The notes beneath the pieces are model-generated. The model worked only from the letters and a program-made list of their open reading frames with translations. It searched no databases and had not been told where the DNA came from. Below are positions 11,877-23,005 of a stretch of DNA of 64,000 nucleotides, in pieces (the stretch's first letter is position 1; every line of letters begins with the position of its first letter). A program made the position numbers and the translations under genes. The DNA is from Opeltia flavorubescens (Eukaryota > Ascomycota > Lecanoromycetes > Teloschistales > Teloschistaceae), in assembly GCA_000442125.1 (NCBI GenBank), contig KE546974.1, positions 806,001 through 870,000 on the forward strand, given 5' to 3'.

Positions 11877-12962
11877 ATGAATTCTCGACCCGAGATCTTC
11901 ATCCCCTCAACCGCAATCTCCTCGACTCCGAAGCCTTACACCATCTACAACATCACTCTCCGTCTTCCCCTCCGTACATTCACCCTCCAAAAGCGCTACT
12001 CGGATTTCACCACCCTTCACAACACTCTAGTCTCCCAGGCCGGCACCACTCCACCTGTCTCCCCACCACCAAAATCCTATTTCACAAATACGATTTCTTC
12101 CCCTGCCCTCGCTGAGTCCCGTCGCATAGCCCTTGAAACATATCTCCAAACTCTCAACACCTCGTCCGATGACCGCTGGCGTAACACACCCGCTTGGCGC
12201 TCTTTCCTCAATCTCCCCAGCTCATCCAACAATAATAATAACCACAGAAGCAACAATCTCCGCTCCTTCGGTAACGGGAACTCTCCCATTACCGACCCTG
12301 TTGCCTGGCTCGATCACCACCGCACCCTGAAAACCACTCTGCACGACGCTCGCCTCCAGCTCACAAAACGCGACCAAGCTTCCTCCCCGCAAGCTCAGCA
12401 CGAGTGTTCCGCGTCCGCGAAGAAAAATCTCGTCCAAGCCGGCACCGCAATCTCGAACCTCGAGCAAGGCCTCAAACAACTAGGATCCGACGCCTGGGGT
12501 AGAGAGAAGCTCGGAGACGGGGAACTGAGAAGAAGGAAGGACCTCGTGGAAGCCGCGCGGAAAGAAAAAGAAGGACTCGAGAACCTGTTGAACGCCATGG
12601 TCGCGAAATCAAGCCTCGATGCCACCATTGCACAAGCGTCGACGGCCTCCAAGGAGAAATTGCTCAACGATGGCAATCATCACAAGAAGCCAGCGACGGG
12701 TAGGGTCCTAGGTAAAGAGACCGATCGTACACGTGCGCTGGATAATCAAGGTGTGCTGCAGCTGCAGCAACAGTTGATGAAGGAGCAGGACGATGATGTG
12801 GACGTCCTTGCGCAAGCAGTGGCGAGGCAGAAGAAGATCGGGATTGAGATCCAGGAGGAGCTGGTGCTGCAGCAGAGTATGCTGGGCATGCTGGATGAAG
12901 ACGTGGATCGGGTGCAGGGCAAGATTGATGTGGCGAGGAAGAGGGTGCAAAAGATTAGTTAG
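11877..12962 (+). CDS. VAM7: Vacuolar Qc-SNARE with N-terminal PX domain (Vam7)
   Basis: A single-exon frame of 361 residues. I chose the ATG at 11877 because the protein then opens directly into the PX domain (residues about 1-110, with the phosphoinositide-binding region around LQKRYSDF and the PPPKSYF stretch). A helical middle region follows, and the C-terminal 65 residues form a Qc-type SNARE motif. It contains GIEIQEELVLQQSMLGMLDE; the first Gln of LVLQQ aligns with the central ionic-layer glutamine. There is no transmembrane helix, as expected for Vam7, which reaches the vacuole through PX-PI3P and HOPS binding. It acts with Vam3, Vti1 and Nyv1-type SNAREs in vacuole fusion. A PX-only protein, Snx3, lies 7 kb downstream. 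Yeast Vam7 is somewhat shorter; filamentous versions are usually longer. Confidence 0.92.
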   Translation: MNSRPEIFIPSTAISSTPKPYTIYNITLRLPLRTFTLQKRYSDFTTLHNTLVSQAGTTPPVSPPPKSYFTNTISSPALAESRRIALETYLQTLNTSSDDRWRNTPAWRSFLNLPSSSNNNNNHRSNNLRSFGNGNSPITDPVAWLDHHRTLKTTLHDARLQLTKRDQASSPQAQHECSASAKKNLVQAGTAISNLEQGLKQLGSDAWGREKLGDGELRRRKDLVEAARKEKEGLENLLNAMVAKSSLDATIAQASTASKEKLLNDGNHHKKPATGRVLGKETDRTRALDNQGVLQLQQQLMKEQDDDVDVLAQAVARQKKIGIEIQEELVLQQSMLGMLDEDVDRVQGKIDVARKRVQKIS

Positions 12963-13496
12963 ATGGGTTGATAGGGATGTGGAGAAGAGGTGGGTGATTA
13001 CTTTTACAATTGTTCTCCGAGTTCAGCTCGTGTGAGCGAAATGTGCGTCTGCATCGGACTGAGCGATTACGCGGTGTGCAGCCATTAGCACAAGTATTTT
13101 CAGTCTGTCACAACTCGGTTCCTCCGCCATTCACGGGACGACCGCGACCGTTTTTCAAACTCGAAGAGCAGCCATACAGTCATTGATTTCTCTCGTAAGG
13201 TACAAAATGTACGAAAAGCTGCCTTCACTCCGACGCACAGTTTCGTTACGCACGAACTTCTGCACAGCATCCGCTAAATCTCTCTACCGTACCGGGTCTT
13301 TTTGATGTAGTCTCCCGCCACGTCGAAAGCTTCTAACAATCTCTTATGTGGGCGCCGCCAGATGTATCATGTATCCAATCATGAGCCACACAGACGATTC
13401 GGCACTCCAGGTATCATGAACCAAAATTCTCCGGCAAAGGCGAAGTAACACAAAAACCGAATCAGCAAGCGAACGGTCTAAGGAAAAGGAAAGGGA
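12963..13496. other. Intergenic, 0.53 kb between convergent 3' ends
   Basis: Separates the Vam7 stop from the stop of the minus-strand HeLo gene; it should hold both 3' UTRs. No gene, repeat or structured RNA was seen. Confidence 0.5.
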
Positions 13497-15348
13497 CTAC
13501 GCGCTACAAACCGCGATGGCATCCACGACTCTCGTCTGCACCTCCGCTTCGAAGCACTGCAGTCTGGCCTCAGCACTCTCGAATGGCCTCGCCGGGTCCC
13601 AAATACCATCGAATTCCTGGCTCAGACAAGCTAGCACGGCGTCCCGATACTTCGCCCCCATATGTCTCTTGAGATCCATCACGGGTCCATCCATGACGAC
13701 CTTCTCAATGTAGTTGGGGTCACTCTTGTGGGTTTCAAGGCTGGGTCGCGAGCTGCCTGCAGTACGGCGAATCCCTTGGTAGCCAACGGTGCGCCACGTG
13801 CCGATCTCAAACAAAATGATGCCCAAGCTGTACATGTCGAATGACGGAAGGAAAGAGCGTGAATTGTGGGCTCGGTAATCGGGATGTCGGTAGATGTCAT
13901 CGTCTGGATCAGACAGGGGTTTCTCGGACACTTCTCCAGGCTGGTTGGGACGAGAGATGTCGAAACCAACGAGATACGGCTTACTCAAGTCCCAATGATC
14001 TCTGGTGCCTGCTTTGGGCCAAAAAAGGATGTTTTTGGGTTCTAGGAGTGTTAACGGCACTTTCTAGAACTGAAAGTCGGGTGGGCAAGTCTTACGGATG
14101 TTCTTATGAAGCCAACCAATGTTCAGAATCTCAAAGACTGTGGAAACAAGGATTTTGGCTAGTTCGAAACGGTCACCGAGATCAGGAACGTCAGACGTTC
14201 TGGTAACATTGGTCAGCAGTTGATGGAGAGTAATAGGCTTCTGGCGAGGGTTCGCTTCCGGTGGTATCCGAAAAGCGTAGCCGGTGACTGTCGAGCTCTG
14301 GTCCAAATATCCAACACAATGCAGTACAGCAACATCGAGAGCTTTGAGATCACTGTTAAGTACCTTGGTTAAATTCTCCGTCCGTTGACGGAAAGCCTTC
14401 GGATTTTGGCGTCGCCAAGTATTGTCTCGACAAAGCCGCCAGTCTACGATGATACCTTCACCTCGATATGTGGCCATTGCTCGCGATTGATCGGTCATGA
14501 AAGGCAAACCATGCCACTCTAATTGGTTCATCTCAAGGCGGAAGTTCGACTCAGGATTTGGAGTGTTCGCTCCTGACGGCGGGATATCTGCATCAGGGGG
14601 CTGAGAAGGTGGTTCAGTGCTGTAGCCTCGCTCAATCACGGTCCTAGCAGAGGCCATCTTCTCGAGGTCTCGATGTTGCAGCAAGGCGGCTGCAGCTTGA
14701 AGTTGCTGCAGGTCATCGACGTTGCCAGTAGAGAACCTGACTCGCAAACGACGACGCATCGACTCCTGTTCCAGTCTCGAAGTCATCTTATCAAGGCTAT
14801 CGTTCCAGTAACACAATTCCTTAATCAAGGTTTCCATTTTCCTCTTGTCGCGCAGCACGAACTTGATCGTTCTTGCCAACCCCACGACTGATCGTTTCGG
14901 GGGCTGTTTGACTGATATCTGCATACTCTCTAGGAGCTCCAGATCTAGTCTAAAGTCAGTGGTCATTCGGCAGAGGAGTCCGAGATGTAGCAAAGAACTG
15001 ACCGGACATGTCGCCGCTCTTTGGCATGCCGACGATATGGCCAAAGTCCTCCAGAGTCTTGTTGCTTTCCTGGAAAGCAGCCCACATGGCGTCAAAGACG
15101 GCTTGGAAGAGTTTCCATACGGCCAAATTATGCTGGGATTGTTCAAGGCGCTCTTGTTGAACGCCAGAAAGCATTTGTTCTCCCCATTGTTCGAGCCGAT
15201 ATCGCTCTACCATGAAAGCAGTACGCAATTCTCTATACGTCGAGGGAAACTCTCGAACGGACAGATATACATCGTAAGCAGAGGTGACAGCCGTATAGGT
15301 CTGAAGCACGGCAGAAACGACCCCAAGACCCAGACTCACCCCATCCAT
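13497..15348 (-). CDS. HeLo-domain protein with C-terminal pseudokinase domain
   Basis: Three exons (15348-15003, 14944-14096, 14041-13497) give 579 residues. Residues 1 to about 200 match the HeLo prion-inhibition-and-propagation domain: a hydrophobic N-terminal helix (GVSLGLGVVSAVLQTY), then YRELRTAFMVERYRLEQWGE, whose RL..WGE pattern is shared with HET-s and HET-S. A Pro-rich linker (about 225-250) leads to a kinase fold (about 265-575). The catalytic loop reads HKNIQPKNILFW (H395) instead of HRD...N, and the DFG position reads GFD (424-426), so the catalytic Asp and Mg-binding Asp are not in their usual places. I infer a pseudokinase. HeLo is structurally related to the four-helix killer domain of animal MLKL, which likewise carries a C-terminal pseudokinase. 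The gene shares a 655-bp promoter with a divergent kinase/ankyrin gene. A cell-death or incompatibility role is inference. Confidence 0.87.
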
Positions 15349-16003
15349 GGCTGATTGATGAGGGACCGGTCAATGATGAACGTTTAGCCACCCCAGCCTT
15401 TGCACCTGTCCGTTCAAGATGTCTGCATATTCTTCCAACAGCCAAGAGAGTTGACTTGATGTTCCACAGTCATAGAATACCAGGTGGCTTGAAGGATTCT
15501 TGACAAATTGCGCGTCCCCCTCGGATTCGGTTATGTTCTATGCGGGGCGCGCAGGAACTGGATCCGGCAGGTATCCGGAATCATCGCGAGGCTGCGGGCC
15601 TACTGTATTGATAAGTGTGACACATTTGTACCACCTCGACTGACGCTGGAGCCTTCTTGGCAGGAAGCTTGAGATTGAGCCTCACCCCTCCGCTAGCTCT
15701 ACCAAGTCATTTGACGTCCATCTGCCCGGTAGACAATTTGGGCCAGTGATGAGCTGTCGGCATGTTTAGCTGATGGACCATTCTGTTATCGGCTGCAATC
15801 GCTGCATGAATGATGATCGGTCCCGCATAGCGCTGCAGATTTCTCGCCAATGCTCGTGAATGGAAAGGCCTAGGCTGACACGTCGCAATAATGGCACTGG
15901 GGCTGCGTGAGCTTGGCGACAACTGCGGCCAGACATATACTGGCCGGCCACCCGTCCTTGCCGGTGAGGCCATGGGTTAAGTGAATTGATTCTGCCCGAA
16001 AAC
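15349..16003. promoter_or_regulatory. Shared divergent promoter of the HeLo-pseudokinase and kinase/ankyrin genes
   Basis: A 655-bp gap between two outward-facing start codons with no coding signal, so both promoters must lie in it. At 15926-15946 there is a perfect inverted repeat, CGGCCAG - 7 nt - CTGGCCG, 58 bp before the plus-strand ATG. The outer CGG and CCG triplets resemble half-sites used by fungal Zn(II)2Cys6 regulators, though such triplets are common. Confidence 0.55.
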
Positions 16004-19000
16004 ATGGATCTTACTTTGGAGATCTTCGATACTTACTCGACATCGACGTCAGCCTCTCGCTCCCGGCGAAGGAGCTCCGTAGTGCCTGGTATTTCCATCC
16101 ACTCGGCTATTCATGCAACCACAGCGACCACATTCCAGGATACTCTATTGTCCTTCCTCTCCTACATCAAGACACAAAACATTCCCATATTACCTGCTAC
16201 CAAGCCAGATATCAGGACAGTCCTTGGCCAGGGCGCTTCGTTCCTCGTCAATGGCGTTGAGCTGCCGAGAGACTATGTCGACCCGGCCACGGGTACCTTG
16301 TTCCCTCAAGGCATGGTTCTGGCCTACAAGAGGGCTGTCCTCAGTAAAGATATGAGTGATCCTATCTCCGACCGTATTCGGGTCATATTCAATGAACTAC
16401 TTACGACCTGTCATCCGCCGTTGCGCTCTCATCCCAACATCGTGAAACTTCATGGAATCGCTTTCGAGACAGAAGGCCCTGCCGATGCATTGAATGCGAT
16501 GCCCGTCTTAGTTCTTGAGGTTGCTGAATTGGGAAACTTGGCTGAGATCCTTGAGACCGCTCGAAAAGAAGATCGCGCGATTGCGTTTCAGGACAAGCTC
16601 TCGTTATGTATTGATATTGCTCACGGGTTGGAAATTCTGCATGCCTGCGGTAAGTCGCTGTAGATTTATGATATTCCGAACACACAGCCTGTAGACTCTG
16701 AATGGAAGGTTCCAGCGGTAGAGACCTGATGGTTGCTGCATCGATTTTTTTCTTTGTTTTTGGATGCTATCTCCTGAGCATGTCGCCTATACTGACATGA
16801 GATGGTATAATAAGACATCGTGCACGGTGATGTCAAATGCGAGAACGTTCTGGTGTTCGAAAATGATACCGATGGACGGAGTGACAACGGTATGCCACGT
16901 CTGATACTGATGAATGGATGAAGTACTGAACGTTATTTTAGGCTTTAATCTGCAATGCAAGCTGACCGACTTTGGGGTGTCACGTCACCCAGATGGTGGT
17001 GTAAGTCTGGGCGGTAGTCGTCCCTGGCAAGCGCCCGAATGCTCTCGCGGTGCATATTTCAGGATCGAGGCAGCAAAAAGGACCGATATTTACAGCTTCG
17101 GCATGCTTTTATGGCGTGTAATGTTTGATGGAGACCCTTTCAAATTCCTCGAACAAAATAATGCCTTCGAAGCCAAGAACGATAAAGAGAAACGTACGAA
17201 AAGGAATGAGGTTATTGCTGCGTTGAAAAAGGACGATCGCCTTGTGCAGCACGTGTATGAATCCCTTGCTGTTTCGGAAAGATTCGATAGATTCCAGATC
17301 GAAATGCTCAGTGAGGTCATGAGCATGACCATGGCTCTGGAACCGTCGCGTCGAGAGCTTGACTTAGGCAGAATCATACGACTCCTCACACCGAATCATT
17401 GGTACGAAAGCCGCCACATCCTACCACCAGCTCGACTACCGACCGAAATCGATGCCCAGCTGCTTGACTTGGAGAAGTGGTACTCAGAGTTCGAGTCGGC
17501 CAGCCCGGTGGTACAGAAGTATGTTGCCGAGGGGTTTCGGGACAATGCCATGGATATCGATGCTCGAGGAGACTCCAACCAAGAAGAGAAAGCTAGTGCA
17601 GCTGCTTTCCAGCTGGCGGTATGTTATGCGAACGGCTTTGGTGTTCCCTTCAACCCCAATGAATGCTTGAGATGGACCAGAACCGCAGCGGAACGAGGGT
17701 TGCAAAAGGCTCGAGAGGCACTGCCAAAGGTAGCAGCAGCTTTTGATATCGACACAAAAGACTATGTTAGTGTTTCCGCAATAGACGACGACGAATATTC
17801 CATGCTCAGCACGTCAGTGACATCGGAACACTCAAAAGAAGAATACGTACACGTTGACGATCGACTACACATTGCTCTCCAGCAGTTCAATCTCGCTCCG
17901 AAGCCGAATAAGCCCACGTGGACGTTGCTGAAGGCCGCTGAGAGCTGCGAGTATGGCATCCTTGAATCGCTTCTCGCGGGTGGTGCAAAATCCACCGTTT
18001 CGAAGGATGGAGTTTCGCCCCTACACTTCCTCTCATCCTGGAAGCTAGCCAAGGCGGAAAGACTAGGTCGACAATTGGTCGAAGCTGGCGCGGACGTTAA
18101 TGCACGTGCCGAACGTGGATCAACCGTGGGGGGGACGCCTTTGATGTGGAGTGTCTTTGGAGATCATTTAGAGCATTCCGAAATACTGCTCAAGCTAGGC
18201 GCAGATCCAATATTGATGCAAGATGGCGACGACGCGTTGTCGTTTGCAGCGAGGCTTCACTCAACGACACACCTAAGACTGCTCCTTGAAAACGTTCGTC
18301 CAGCCCAGCTTCGAGGACATATGAAGCGACTGGTCGAAGCTGCAGCCGGCGGAGAAAGCCGATTCAAGCGCATTGTGAGGCACGGAGAACATTGGAAAAC
18401 GGCGGGTGAGGAGACGCTATCCTTACTTCAAAGGTGGAACGCGTTATTCCCTGAAGCAGACGACTTCTCGGCAACCCTTTCGCATGCGCTCCTTGGGGCT
18501 CTCGGTTCACCCTATGGTCGGATTAATTCGGACGTCCAAATTGGCTTCATAAAGGCACATGCTCTAGAAGCGTCGCAGTTGACGGCGATGCTGCGTGAAA
18601 GCGTTTTGAGCTTCAATACCGATCTTTTCAATGCTCTTCTGGATTACGGAGTACCCGTCAGTACATCGTATTCAGGAGGTAAAAGCTTGCTTCACCTTTG
18701 TGCGAAGATACCGGATCACAACCTTGCTGCGACTGCATATGCACCGCGCCTTCTTTCGTTGGGGATTTCCTTGGATCAACCTGACGAAAACGGAGTGACC
18801 CCATGGATGGAGGCAATCCTCGAGAGGAAGTGGGATCTGGGTGACTTGTTGATGGAACATGGCGCGGATCCACTGGCAACCAACAAGGAAGGGTATAATG
18901 TCCTTGGACTTTGCATCATCACCATCAACCTTGGAGCGATCAAATACCTACTAAAGTATAGCACGGCCAAGGACCGATTCCTGAAGGAATCATTCATAGT

Positions 19001-19520
19001 CAACCCCGAGAAGAAGATCAGCGCTCTTCAACTTGCAGTGACATTGCCACCCCAAAGGGCTCACGGTATGAAGATGGAAGTCATGGGTACCTTTCTGACG
19101 ATCTTAACCAATTACGCAAAAGAAGAGTGGCAGATGAATTTCCGGTCGGACGCTTTCTATCCCAAAGCCACTGCACTAGAGATAGCTGCTGGTCGTGGTC
19201 ATGTGCACCCGGTCAAGAACCTCGTCAAGAACGGAGCACACTTGGAGGCGGGCAAACGAGCGGTGGAGCTCGCAAAGGCAAGCCTTGCAACTGCGACGGA
19301 ACGCATGGCTAGGAAAAACCTGGAGAGATGTATTTTCATTATTGAGAACTGGGACGATGAGACCAAGCAAGCGAGGAAGCTAGCGGACGACTGGACGAAT
19401 ATGAGGACAATTGATGATTCACACGTGAACTCGAGCTGGGAAATTGTTGTTTTTGATTACAAGTCGAGGAAGTCACTACTCAAGAAGGAACCCCTGACAT
19501 CCGACCTGCTGTCTGAATAG
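16004..19520 (+). CDS. Protein kinase with Sel1-like and ankyrin repeats
   Basis: Three exons (16004-16649, 16815-16889, 16942-19520) encode 1099 residues. The kinase domain spans about residues 65-365: glycine loop LGQGASF, putative ATP lysine in VLAYKR (K109), catalytic loop HGDVKCEN (D221, a non-RD loop with Gly for Arg), TDFGVSR (D250) and QAPE (273). The key residues are present, so it may be active, unlike its divergent neighbour. Sel1-like repeats follow (AAFQLAVCYANGFGVPFN, ACCRWTRTAAERG-like segment), then ankyrin repeats from about residue 390 to 810, for example GVSPLHFLSS, AGADVNARAE, GGTPLMWS, GVTPWMEAILE and HGADPLATN. Ankyrin-kinase proteins of this kind are common in filamentous ascomycetes with unknown roles. 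Upstream in-frame sequence lacks an ATG, so the start at 16004 is the natural one. Confidence 0.9.
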
Positions 19521-19921
19521 GAAGTGGAACAAAGCGAATGTTAGCGGGGATCGCAGTGGAGTAGACTTCATAGCCAGACAAGTGAACCTGCCATGGAAGT
19601 GATGCTCATAATGTCGGTATCATCTAATCTAAAACAGTGATGCAGTCTTGAACTATCATATCGGCAGACGGAGCAAACTGACAATTTGGATACGTACCAG
19701 TGATGACTAAGCAACGAACTGCTTGCGGCTCTTGCAACATCCTTTACCCCACATTCGTCACTCGCCAAGTTATTTGGTACTGTAAGATACTAGCATAAAG
19801 TCTCAGATCAAGCCTAGTCGTTTCCCTCCCCAATCTCTCAGAGACATTGTTCTCTTTGCTCAACTGCCCGACTTCTCATTCCTTTACCAGCCAGTGGTCT
19901 GGCTGCCTCCAGGGGATCACC
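19521..19921. other. Intergenic, 0.4 kb; Snx3 promoter
   Basis: Lies between the kinase/ankyrin stop and the Snx3 start. A pyrimidine-rich stretch precedes the start region. No gene was seen. Confidence 0.45.
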
Positions 19922-20641
19922 ATGCAGGCAATGCCAGACGCCCGCCAACAAAGCTTCGAAGAGATATATGGACCACCCGAAAATTTCCTCGAGATAGAAG
20001 TACGCATTTCCCACCGAATCTGCTTTTTCCTCCCAATCATTGCTCGAATCTCTGAGTCCCAGATTCCCCTCAGATCAACCCAGTTCTAAAAAGAAATAAT
20101 TCAAATCCACTCACCGCACGCAAATAGGTCAAAAACCCCCAAACACATGGCACCCACCGCCATATGTACACCGACTACGAGATTGTCTGCCGCACCAATA
20201 TCCCTGCCTTCAAACTCAAACAAAGCACCGTCCGCCGGCGATATTCGGACTTTGAATATTTCCGCGACATCCTCGAGCGCGAGTCGGCGCGCGTCACTAT
20301 CCCGCCATTGCCCGGGAAGGTATTCACGAACCGGTTCAGTGATGATGTGATTGAACATCGGAGGGAAGGGCTGCAGCGATTCTTGGAGATTGTGGTCGGA
20401 CATCCGTTGTTGCAGACGGGGAGTAAGGTTCTGGGGAGTTTTGTGCAAGGTGAGTGGGGGTTCTTTCAATTCTTTCTTTTTTTGGGAAAAAAAATTATGG
20501 TATCTGGGCAGTGTGGTGAAGGTAGTAGCAACAAAGAGAAGAGAAAGAGAAGATAAGAAAAGAGTTGGGATAAGTAGAGCAGTGGAAGAATTCGGCTGAC
20601 TTCCAAATGCAGATCCCAATTGGGATAAGAACTCCTGGTGA
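19922..20641 (+). CDS. SNX3: Sorting nexin 3 (Snx3/Grd19), PX-domain endosomal sorting protein
   Basis: Three exons (19922-19999, 20128-20449, 20613-20641) give exactly 142 residues, the size usual for fungal Snx3. Nearly the whole protein is a PX domain: [20 protein letters not shown], the PI3P-binding [11 protein letters not shown], the PPLPGK proline loop, and [18 protein letters not shown]. The last exon encodes only DPNWDKNSW. Snx3/Grd19 binds PI3P on early endosomes and recruits retromer for recycling of cargo such as iron transporters and late-Golgi proteins. The second intron is 163 nt and contains a stretch of eight As. The family call is firm. Confidence 0.95.
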
Positions 20642-21684
20642 TTCAGACAAGTTCGTTAAGGATAGGATACCCATGACACGCTTCATATGCTATTGGAAGG
20701 TGCGACGAAGGCAAAATCCAAAGGAGTATGTTATGATAGTCTGGCGTCATGGTGGACTTGGAATGGCAAGGATTGCTGGCTTTTCTAGGACATAAACTCG
20801 AAAGTTCGATGTATTTACTAGGTTTAATCGATCATACGGCGGAAAATATTTGCTTTGAGATAGTTCTCTTCAAAGGATCTGCTACAAAGCAATTGCAATT
20901 AATTTCGTATTGCATGCTCTATGCCATTGCAATTGTGTATATCGAAGAGGTATTCAAAGACCTACGACCTCCTGCGAGGTTTGATGATCAGTAAATATAT
21001 ATGGCTGTCGCTATATAATGACCCATTTTCTCTCCTTTGGAGACTAGCAGCATTTTTTTATCAAGAATTTCCCCAGTAACCGTGTTGCCATACAACAAGC
21101 GCCTTGTGTAAAAAAAGGTTATAGCAATCGCTTGTACCACATTTTGTTTCCTATGCCCATAAAAGCATTCAATTATCAAACTATCTCAATCAGTGATACA
21201 GATACTATCACAGCGTGGTCATATTCATATACATATTTCGTCAGCCCATTGTCCATTTTTACAATAAGCCGACCCCTGGCCGACCCCTGACCAACTACCC
21301 AAAGCGAGAATGTACAATAGATTCTCTAACATATTGCAACGGAACTCTCATGAAACCGGTATTGTCGCTGGCGAATGCACGCCTTCGCTATTGTGACTAT
21401 GAATCGTTGGGTCTCGTCTTCCCTTTGTTCCCCATATCGTCAATGTCCCAATCCGGAAAATCTGCAATTGACCTTCAATTTACACGTCTGCCCGCTTCGT
21501 TTGGCTCTTCCTTTTCGTCTTCGTCACCCATGAACATCCTCTACTGTCTGATATAGCAAAATCGTGTAGCAGCTTCCATCCATATCTCCCTTCTTTCAAA
21601 CCGTTCGAGTACCCAGCTGGTCTGGTATCACACCTCCTATCTCTCAATCAGCATTTTCCTCAACTTTTCGTTCCTTCTCCACAA
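20642..21684. other. Intergenic, 1.0 kb; no supported gene
   Basis: AT-rich sequence downstream of Snx3 and the promoter side of the coiled-coil gene at 21685. An 81-codon frame near 20749-20994 has no ATG in a good context and no recognisable content. No repeat or RNA gene was seen. Confidence 0.5.
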
Positions 21685-22990
21685 ATGGCTGCCCAAGTAC
21701 GCGGCAGGTCCGGTATCCAGGAGGCAGAGCATGAGCGGAGCAGACCAGCATCACCGCGGGCACAAGTCCACCACAGACAGTGTAACACCGCAGCAGCTTG
21801 TAATTACCGCCTTCGCGGCTTATCGCCATCACCGCATCACACTGGAACTGGACTCAACGATCCTGCAGCATCGCCAACAGATCGATTCATCCAGAGGCGG
21901 CGAGCAACGCCGGTCCGAAGTCAAGGGCGATACTCCACTCCAGCCGAAGCAGCTGCCGAAGGCGCTGGGCGTCGACAGCTTGCACGAACTCCAAGGGGAA
22001 TACGACCTTCGGCAGAGCATGGCAGGACCATGGCAAACCCGATTAAGATTGAAGAGAGCGAGACCGAAGAAGAGAAAGATGACGCCAATAGCGAATCTTC
22101 ATCCGAGGCAGTGGCTCGCGGGTATGATCCGAGCCCCGGGAGCGACCAAAACGAGAGGCCACGACCTGGGCTTAGAGCTCATCTGCCGCGAGACGTCAAC
22201 TTCGACTTGGTAGATCCTGACCATGCAAGACCAACCGTGGAAGAGGGCGCCAACCAGATAGTGGCCTTGCAGGCACAGAGAGATCATTACCAGAGGTCCG
22301 AGCGGAGGATTCGGGACGAACTTGTTGAAGCGGAGAATAGGGTGATGGAGCTCGAGCAGATATTGAGTGGAACGGAAGAGGAAGGCAGGACCAGACGAAG
22401 CCTACAACGTCAAATAGCGACTCAAAACGAGGCAATTGGCGATCTCAACGAGCGAACGGGCCGTGCTCAAGCCGAGAGAGACAATCTGTTGGACCAGCTC
22501 GACGGGGCAAATAATGGAGGTATGTCCTTAAATTGCCCTCTGAAATGACATTTTCCGTTGGAGAATCTCCAGAGGAGGAAATGTGAAACAGAAACACAAT
22601 ACTGACGTGAAAGACGCTGCAGGCAGACAAGTTCACCAGCTACGAGCCCAGATCCAGCAACAAGAAACCACGATTCGCCAGCAGCAAGAGCAGCTTCAGT
22701 CTCAGTATGGACGCCATGAAGAGCTCCTGAGACGGATCGATCGGGACGAGCATATCATCCGGACCGAAGAAGCGGTTATCCAGCATCTCGGTCGGCAAAT
22801 CCAGGAGCGAGACAACGAGATTCAGGACCATGTGCAGCAGATCGCCGACCTAACAGCGAGGCTAAACGCTCGTCCCCAGCCTCAGCCTGCAGCGAGACGG
22901 CCTCGAAAACGCCAACACGCTCCGTCCCCGCCAAGAAGAATACTCCCACGGGCCTGTAAAGCAAGAGTACAAACCTACAGGGAGGCCTGA
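21685..22990 (+). CDS. Unrecognised coiled-coil protein, Gln/Arg-rich
   Basis: Two exons (21685-22519, 22614-22990) joined by a 94-nt intron with a GTATGT donor give 403 residues. I do not recognise a family. The first 110 residues are Arg/Pro/Ala-rich and disordered-looking. An acidic patch follows (ESETEEEKDDANSESSSE, about 123-140). From about residue 190 to 370 there is a long heptad-rich coiled coil with many Gln, Glu and Arg, including an Arg/Glu-rich block near RNLRxR-type heptads and a Gln-rich block (QQQETTIRQQQEQLQ). The C-terminus is basic and proline-rich (RRPRKRQHAPSPPRR), which could act in nuclear import or nucleic-acid binding. The stop lies 15 nt from the stop of the minus-strand Myb gene. 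A second frame of 160 codons overlaps at 21731-22213 and is probably a by-product of base composition. Confidence 0.65.
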
Positions 22991-23005
22991 GGATGAAACA
23001 GCCAG

